NCBI GenBank assembly: GCA_003565055.1
Contig: PXDM01000423.1
Span: 1 to 10,101 of the forward strand
From: Paracoccaceae bacterium
GTDB taxonomy: Bacteria > Pseudomonadota > Alphaproteobacteria > Rhodobacterales > Rhodobacteraceae
Direction of reading: 5' to 3'
DNA: 10,101 nucleotides
A model generated the notes under the pieces. The model did no database searches and was not told where the DNA came from. It saw only the letters and a program-made list of their open reading frames with translations. The translations under genes and the position numbers were made by a program. Positions within the stretch are counted from its first letter, which is position 1; each line of letters begins with the position of its first letter. Shown in pieces: positions 6,912 to 10,101 of this stretch.

Positions 6912-7343
6912 ATGCTCAGAACGTTTTTGTCAGCCGTGATGGCCGTGGCTTTGCTCGCGATGGGGGCGGCACCGGCGGCAGCGGATCGACTTGTGGCACG
7001 GGTGAGCATCAGCCAGCAGATCATGCATGTCTATCATCACGGGCAACTCTTATATGAATGGCCTGTCTCGACGGCACGGTCAGGTAAGATCACGCCCACA
7101 GGGACGTGGCGACCGCAATTCCTGTCGCGCAACCATCGCTCATCGCTCTACAACAATGCGCCCATGCCCTATGGGGTCTTTTATTCGGGCAATTACGCGA
7201 TCCATGGCACGGATCAGATCAGCCGTCTCGGTCGTCCGGCCTCGGCGGGCTGTGTGCGGTTGCACCCATCAAACGCCCGGACTTTTTTCGACATGGTTCA
7301 GGCCGAAGGAATGGGTCAGACACGCGTTGTTGTCGTGCGATGA
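6912..7343 (+). CDS. Secreted L,D-transpeptidase (YkuD domain)
   Basis: Periplasmic cysteine enzyme of the YkuD family, which can form 3-3 cross-links in peptidoglycan, attach proteins to it, or swap its terminal D-amino acid. It has 143 residues from ATG 6912; GTG 6909 would add one residue and is equally possible. Residues 1-24 form a signal peptide (MLRTF, hydrophobic core VMAVALLAMGAA, cleavage likely after AAA at 22-24). The rest is almost only the catalytic domain: ITPTGTW (60-66), the conserved histidine in AIHGT (His98), and SAGCVRLHP with Ser111, nucleophile Cys114 and Arg116, matching the family HxxxSxGCxR core. There is no LysM, peptidoglycan-binding domain or membrane anchor. It stands alone between a divergent and a 136-bp downstream gap. 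Which of the three L,D-transpeptidase activities it has cannot be read from the sequence. Confidence 0.92.
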   Translation: MLRTFLSAVMAVALLAMGAAPAAADRLVARVSISQQIMHVYHHGQLLYEWPVSTARSGKITPTGTWRPQFLSRNHRSSLYNNAPMPYGVFYSGNYAIHGTDQISRLGRPASAGCVRLHPSNARTFFDMVQAEGMGQTRVVVVR

Positions 7344-7479
7344 ACCTCAGGTCAAGTTGAGTCTCGCGCGCAACAACCGCGCCCCTTGATCTGGTGGCAA
7401 GCGTTTCGCCCTACCCAATCCATCGCGGTTTGCCTATATTTATTGTGAATAAGCATAGCAATAACGCGAGGGAGAGGAC
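7344..7479. promoter_or_regulatory. nrdR upstream region with candidate -10 and dyad
   Basis: A 136-bp gap before nrdR whose last 60 bases turn AT-rich. TATATT (7435-7440) matches the sigma-70 -10 consensus at five of six positions, but no TTGACA-like -35 lies 16-18 nt upstream. Directly after it is a perfect 5-bp dyad, TTATT-GTG-AATAA (7440-7452), which could be an operator. GGGAG at 7470-7474 is the nrdR ribosome site. There is no clear terminator for the L,D-transpeptidase gene here. Confidence 0.35.
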
Positions 7480-7947
7480 ATGCGCTGTCCGTTTTGCGGC
7501 AATACCGATACGCAGGTGAAGGATTCGCGGCCCGCCGAAGATCACGGCGCAATTCGCAGGCGGCGCTTCTGTCCCGCTTGCGGGGGGCGGTTCACAACCT
7601 ATGAACGCGTGCAGTTGCGGGATCTGGTGGTGGTGAAATCCAACGGACGCCGCGAGGCTTTCGACCGCGAGAAACTGGAGCGCTCGATCCGCATCGCCAT
7701 GCAGAAACGTCCCATCGAGCATGAGCGCATCGACCAGATGATTTCCGGGATCGTGCGCAGACTGGAGAGCCTTGGCGACAGTGATATCCCGTCGAAAATG
7801 ATCGGCGAGATCGTGATGGAGACCCTCGCGCGGATCGACACAGTTGCTTATGTGCGCTTCGCCAGCGTCTACAAGAATTTCCAGGAGGCGGATGATTTCG
7901 ACAAATTCGTCTCGGAATTGCGCCCGGAACCGAAAGAGGCAGAGTGA
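7480..7947 (+). CDS. nrdR: Transcriptional repressor NrdR
   Basis: Zinc-finger/ATP-cone repressor that senses ATP/dATP and represses ribonucleotide reductase (nrd) genes by binding NrdR boxes. It has 155 residues, the normal length. The N-terminal zinc ribbon has Cys3, Cys6, Cys31 and Cys34 (MRCPFCG and FCPACGGRFTTYE), with the basic RRRRF stretch between them. The ATP-cone runs from about residue 49 (VVVKSNGRREAFDREKLERSI) to about 139 (VAYVRFASVYKNFQEADDF), and the short acidic tail ends EPKEAE. The start ATG 7480 is fixed by the zinc motif and by GGGAG upstream. The stop is 6 nt before the ribD GTG, so the two genes are probably one operon; nrdR-ribD adjacency is common in proteobacteria. 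Confidence 0.97.
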   Translation: MRCPFCGNTDTQVKDSRPAEDHGAIRRRRFCPACGGRFTTYERVQLRDLVVVKSNGRREAFDREKLERSIRIAMQKRPIEHERIDQMISGIVRRLESLGDSDIPSKMIGEIVMETLARIDTVAYVRFASVYKNFQEADDFDKFVSELRPEPKEAE

Positions 7948-7953
7948 GCCTTG

Positions 7954-9051
7954 GTGACAGAGGCTGACCGGCGCTTCATGCGCCTGGCCATCGCGCTCGG
8001 GCAGCGCGGGCTGGGGCGCGTCTGGCCCAACCCGGCTGTGGGCTGCGTGCTGGTGCGCGAGGGTCGCATCCTCGGGCGTGGCTGGACGCAGCCGGGGGGC
8101 AGACCGCATGCCGAGGTCATGGCCCTGCGCAACTGCGACGCGCGGGGCGCGACAGCCTATGTCAGTTTGGAGCCCTGCGCGCATCACGGCCAGACGCCCC
8201 CTTGCGCGGATGCCCTGATCAAAGCGGGCGTTGCGCGTGTCGTAACAGCTCTGACCGATCCTGATCCGCGTGTGGCAGGGCGCGGGCATGCGATGCTGCG
8301 CGGCGCCGGGATCGAGGTGGTCGAACGCGTCGAGACGGAGGCCGCCGCACGCGCCAATGCGGGGTTTCTCCTGCGCGTCACGCAAGGGCGGCCCTTTGTC
8401 ACGCTCAAACTTGCGCTGACGCTGGACGGACGGATCGCAACGGCCTCGGGCCAAAGCCGCTGGATCACAGGGCCTGAGGCACGCCGCATGGTTCATGCGC
8501 TGCGGGCGCGTCATGATGCGGTACTCGTGGGGGCGGGGACCGCGCGCGCAGATGACCCTGACCTGCAGGTGCGCGGTCTGGGCGTGACGCATCAGCCGGT
8601 TCGAGTTGTGGCTGCGCGTGGGCTTGGGGTCGATGCAGGTGGACGGCTCGGGGCGTCTGCGCGCGAGATCCCTGTCTGGCTGCTGCATGGCCCCGACGCG
8701 CCCGAGGATGCGCGCGCGCGCTGGCGGGACAGGGGGGCGGGGCTGATCGGGGCCGATTTCGGCGCAGATGGCTTGCACGTCGCGGGCATGCTGCGCGCGC
8801 TGGCGGATCGCGGGATCACGCGGGTTTTCTGCGAAGGGGGCGGGACGCTCGCAGCACAGCTTCTGCGCGCAGGCATGGTCGATGCCGTTATGGTCTTCTC
8901 GGCGGGCAAGTTCATCGGCTCCGAAGGGCTGGCGGGGATTGGCGATCTGGCGCTGCGTGAGCTCGCGGATGCGGCCAGTTTCGAGCTTGTGGAGACTCGC
9001 GCCGTCGGGTCAGATATCCTGCATCATTGGCGCAGTCGTCGCGCTCTGTGA
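7954..9051 (+). CDS. ribD: Bifunctional riboflavin biosynthesis deaminase/reductase RibD
   Basis: Catalyses two successive riboflavin steps: deamination of the pyrimidine ring of the GTP cyclohydrolase II product, then NADPH reduction of its ribosyl side chain. It has 365 residues from GTG 7954. The N-terminal deaminase domain (about 4-145) contains PNPAVGCVLV (25-34), the zinc/catalytic HAE (His52, Glu54) and SLEPCAHHGQTPPCADALI, with zinc ligands Cys75 and Cys84. The C-terminal reductase domain (about 147-363) contains PFVTLKLALTLDGRIATASG (147-166), WITG, VGAGTARADDPDL (192-204) and CEGGGTLAAQLL (293-304). Both halves look intact. An in-frame TTG at 7951 is possible, but the GTG gives the family-like start VTEADRRFM. 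It follows nrdR by 6 nt. The usual next riboflavin gene, ribE, is not here; a hairpin repeat and tadA follow instead. Confidence 0.96.
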   Translation: MTEADRRFMRLAIALGQRGLGRVWPNPAVGCVLVREGRILGRGWTQPGGRPHAEVMALRNCDARGATAYVSLEPCAHHGQTPPCADALIKAGVARVVTALTDPDPRVAGRGHAMLRGAGIEVVERVETEAAARANAGFLLRVTQGRPFVTLKLALTLDGRIATASGQSRWITGPEARRMVHALRARHDAVLVGAGTARADDPDLQVRGLGVTHQPVRVVAARGLGVDAGGRLGASAREIPVWLLHGPDAPEDARARWRDRGAGLIGADFGADGLHVAGMLRALADRGITRVFCEGGGTLAAQLLRAGMVDAVMVFSAGKFIGSEGLAGIGDLALRELADAASFELVETRAVGSDILHHWRSRRAL

Positions 9052-9060
9052 TCTACGTGA

Positions 9061-9127
9061 TATGGGGGGCGTTGCCCCCCGGCGCGCTTGGCGCGCCTCC
9101 CCCCAGGATATTTGGACAAAGATGAAA
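9061..9127. repeat. GC-rich double-hairpin extragenic repeat with conserved tail
   Basis: Two adjacent perfect 7-bp hairpins: GGGGGGC-GTT-GCCCCCC (9064-9080) and GGCGCGC-TTG-GCGCGCC (9081-9097). They are followed by a C run (9099-9104) and the tail GGATATTTGGACAAAGATG (9106-9124). It begins about 10 nt after the ribD stop and fills the gap to tadA. From memory, very similar GC-rich hairpins ending in this tail recur between genes in Rhodobacterales genomes; that recurrence cannot be shown from a single window. The hairpins lack a following T run, so this is not a standard Rho-independent terminator. The tail contains an ATG (9122) in the tadA frame. Confidence 0.7.
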
Positions 9128-9145
9128 GAAGGGATGCGGGAGCAG

Positions 9146-9598
9146 ATGAGCGGGTTTCGCAGTCATATGGCACTGGCGCTGGCGGAGGCGCGCGCGGCCG
9201 GGGCGCGCGGTGAAGTGCCCGTGGGGGCGGTGATCGTGTCGGAGGCCGGAGCGGTTCTGGCGCGCGCGGGCAATCGCACGCGGGAAGCATGCGATCCGAC
9301 TGCGCATGCAGAGATCCTTGCGATCCGGGCGGCCTGTGCCGCTCTGGGGCAAGAGCGGCTTCCGGGATGCGATCTCTATGTGACGCTCGAACCTTGTGCG
9401 ATGTGTGCCATGGCGATCTCGCATGCGCGGCTGGCGCGGCTTTACTATGGCGCAGCGGACCCTAAATCCGGCGGCGTGGGGCAGGGCGCGCGGGTCTTCA
9501 CGCATCCGCAGAGCCATCATGTGCCTGAGATTTATGACGGGATCGGGGCTGCGGAGTCAGAAGCCTTGTTGAAAGCGTTTTTCGCAGAGCGGAGGTGA
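9146..9598 (+). CDS. tadA: tRNA-specific adenosine deaminase TadA
   Basis: Zinc enzyme that deaminates the wobble adenosine of tRNA-Arg(ACG) to inosine; usually essential in bacteria. It has 150 residues from ATG 9146, a normal length. The CDA-fold signature is complete: GEVPVGAVIV (22-31), HAE with His54 and Glu56 (TAHAEILAIR), and LEPCAMCAMAISHARL with Cys84 and Cys87 as zinc ligands (81-96), followed by YYGAADPKSGG (100-110). The frame is open far upstream through ribD, so the start needs judgement. ATG 9146 gives the family-like N-terminus MSGFRSHMALALAEA and has GGGAG at 9138-9142, though only 3 nt away. ATG 9122 lies in the hairpin repeat, ATG 9134 has a purine run directly abutting it, and ATG 9167 would trim seven residues. 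The next gene begins 7 nt after the stop, so they are likely cotranscribed. Confidence 0.94.
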   Translation: MSGFRSHMALALAEARAAGARGEVPVGAVIVSEAGAVLARAGNRTREACDPTAHAEILAIRAACAALGQERLPGCDLYVTLEPCAMCAMAISHARLARLYYGAADPKSGGVGQGARVFTHPQSHHVPEIYDGIGAAESEALLKAFFAERR

Positions 9599-9605
9599 GG
9601 CGGGG

Positions 9606-10101
9606 ATGGAGCAGATCATCGCCTATTGCGAGCGGACCGATTTCAGCTACTGGAGCGAGCCCGTCAATGCGGTGACGAATGCGGCGTTTCTTCTGGCTGC
9701 CTGGTGGGTCTGGCCGCGCGCGAAAGGGCTCGCGTTGGCGCAGGCGATGGTTGGGATTCTGGTGCTGATCGGGGTCGGGTCGTTTCTCTGGCATACCCAT
9801 GCGACGCGATGGGCGGGGCTTGCCGATGTCCTGCCGATCCTTGGCTTCATCCTGCTCTATCTCTTCGCGGCAACGCGCGACTATCTCGATGCGCCCGTCT
9901 GGGCACCGTGGCTGGCGGTGATCCTGTTTGTGCCCTATGCGGCAAAATTCAACGCGGCGGCAGGTCAGCTCGTGCCGGGTCTCGGAGCGAATGGGCTTTA
10001 TCTCAGCGTCGCTGTGCTGATTGCGGGCTATGGGATATATCTGCGGCACAGTGCGACGGGGCAGGGGCTGCTGATCGGGGCCGGGCTTCTGGTGCTGTCG
10101 C
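9606..10101 (+). CDS. Ceramidase-like (CREST superfamily) membrane protein, 5' part
   Basis: The first 165 residues of a polytopic membrane protein that runs off the right edge. The N-terminus YCERTDFSYWSEPVNAVTNAAF (split here as positions 7-18 and 19-28) has Glu9, Glu18, Asn21 and Asn25. It is followed by VGSFLWHTHATRWAGLADVLP, with Ser59, His63, His65 and Asp74. This E/N...SxxxH...D pattern on membrane helices is the hallmark of the alkaline ceramidase/CREST hydrolase superfamily, where the residues bind zinc. Hydrophobic segments lie at about 26-37, 44-63, 73-88, 98-111, 128-144 and 152-165. ATG 9606 is preceded by GGAGG at 9591-9595, overlapping the tadA stop, so it is probably translated with tadA. 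The C-terminal histidines that complete the zinc site are outside the window. Substrate in bacteria is unknown to me; ceramide hydrolysis should not be assumed. Confidence 0.83.
   Translation, partial: MEQIIAYCERTDFSYWSEPVNAVTNAAFLLAAWWVWPRAKGLALAQAMVGILVLIGVGSFLWHTHATRWAGLADVLPILGFILLYLFAATRDYLDAPVWAPWLAVILFVPYAAKFNAAAGQLVPGLGANGLYLSVAVLIAGYGIYLRHSATGQGLLIGAGLLVLS

Noticed and set aside
7428..7450. NrdR box upstream of nrdR
   Set aside because: The TTGTG-like half is present, but the spacing to a CTATAT half is two bases too long for the 16-bp consensus I know.
7411..8778. Open frame of 455 codons on the - strand opposite nrdR and ribD
   Set aside because: It crosses two real genes and their junction with no motif or ribosome site; a shadow of GC-rich codons.
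9064..9104. Rho-independent terminator after ribD
   Set aside because: The hairpins are strong but no T run follows; the downstream bases are a C run and the repeat tail.
8768..9145. Very early start for tadA within ribD (open frame from 8768)
   Set aside because: The translated stretch is an out-of-frame reading of ribD plus the hairpin repeat; the TadA domain begins only near 9146.
1..10101. Defence island, prophage, insertion sequence, CRISPR array or non-coding RNA gene
   Set aside because: No transposase, integrase, terminal repeats, spaced repeats, tRNA or rRNA sequence was found; nearly all bases belong to recognisable core genes.

Overview
The window comes from a GC-rich alphaproteobacterium, most likely a member of the Rhodobacteraceae/Paracoccaceae (Rhodobacterales). 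The grounds are the gene order murB-ddlB-ftsQ-ftsA-ftsZ, the FtsZ C-terminal peptide IEIPAFLRRQAN, the RibD, NrdR and FtsQ wording, and a GC-rich hairpin repeat with a GGATATTTGGACAAAGATG tail that I associate from memory with this group. This is recognition by eye, not a database result.

Layout. Positions 1-4061 hold the end of a division/cell-wall (dcw) cluster on the + strand: the 3' part of murB, then ddl, ftsQ and ftsA. ddl/ftsQ overlap by 13 nt and ftsQ/ftsA by 4 nt, so they are probably cotranscribed and translationally coupled. A 185-bp AT-rich gap with a short palindrome (4062-4246) precedes ftsZ (4247-5953), which ends at a perfect 14-bp hairpin that can terminate transcription in both directions (5975-6006). 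On the - strand, converging on that hairpin, is an atypical short-chain dehydrogenase (6033-6701). A 210-bp divergent spacer carrying three GANTC sites separates it from a small secreted L,D-transpeptidase (6912-7343). After a 136-bp gap come nrdR (7480-7947) and ribD (7954-9051), then the hairpin repeat (about 9061-9127), tadA (9146-9598) and the 5' part of a ceramidase-like membrane protein gene (9606 to the window end).

How the genes work together. MurB and Ddl make peptidoglycan precursors (UDP-MurNAc and D-Ala-D-Ala). FtsQ, FtsA and FtsZ build the division ring that directs septal wall synthesis, and the L,D-transpeptidase can modify the finished wall. The second half is housekeeping: NrdR represses ribonucleotide reductase genes, RibD makes a riboflavin precursor, and TadA makes inosine in tRNA. 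RibD and TadA are distant members of the same zinc deaminase fold.

I see no defence system, prophage, insertion sequence, CRISPR array, rRNA or tRNA gene. The region is mostly ordinary core genome. The points worth a second look are the hairpin repeat with competing pairings, the long N-terminal extension of FtsQ, a conserved-looking hydrophobic island in the FtsZ linker, the SDR without a catalytic serine, the clustered GANTC sites, and two places where the expected neighbour (lpxC after ftsZ, ribE after ribD) is absent.
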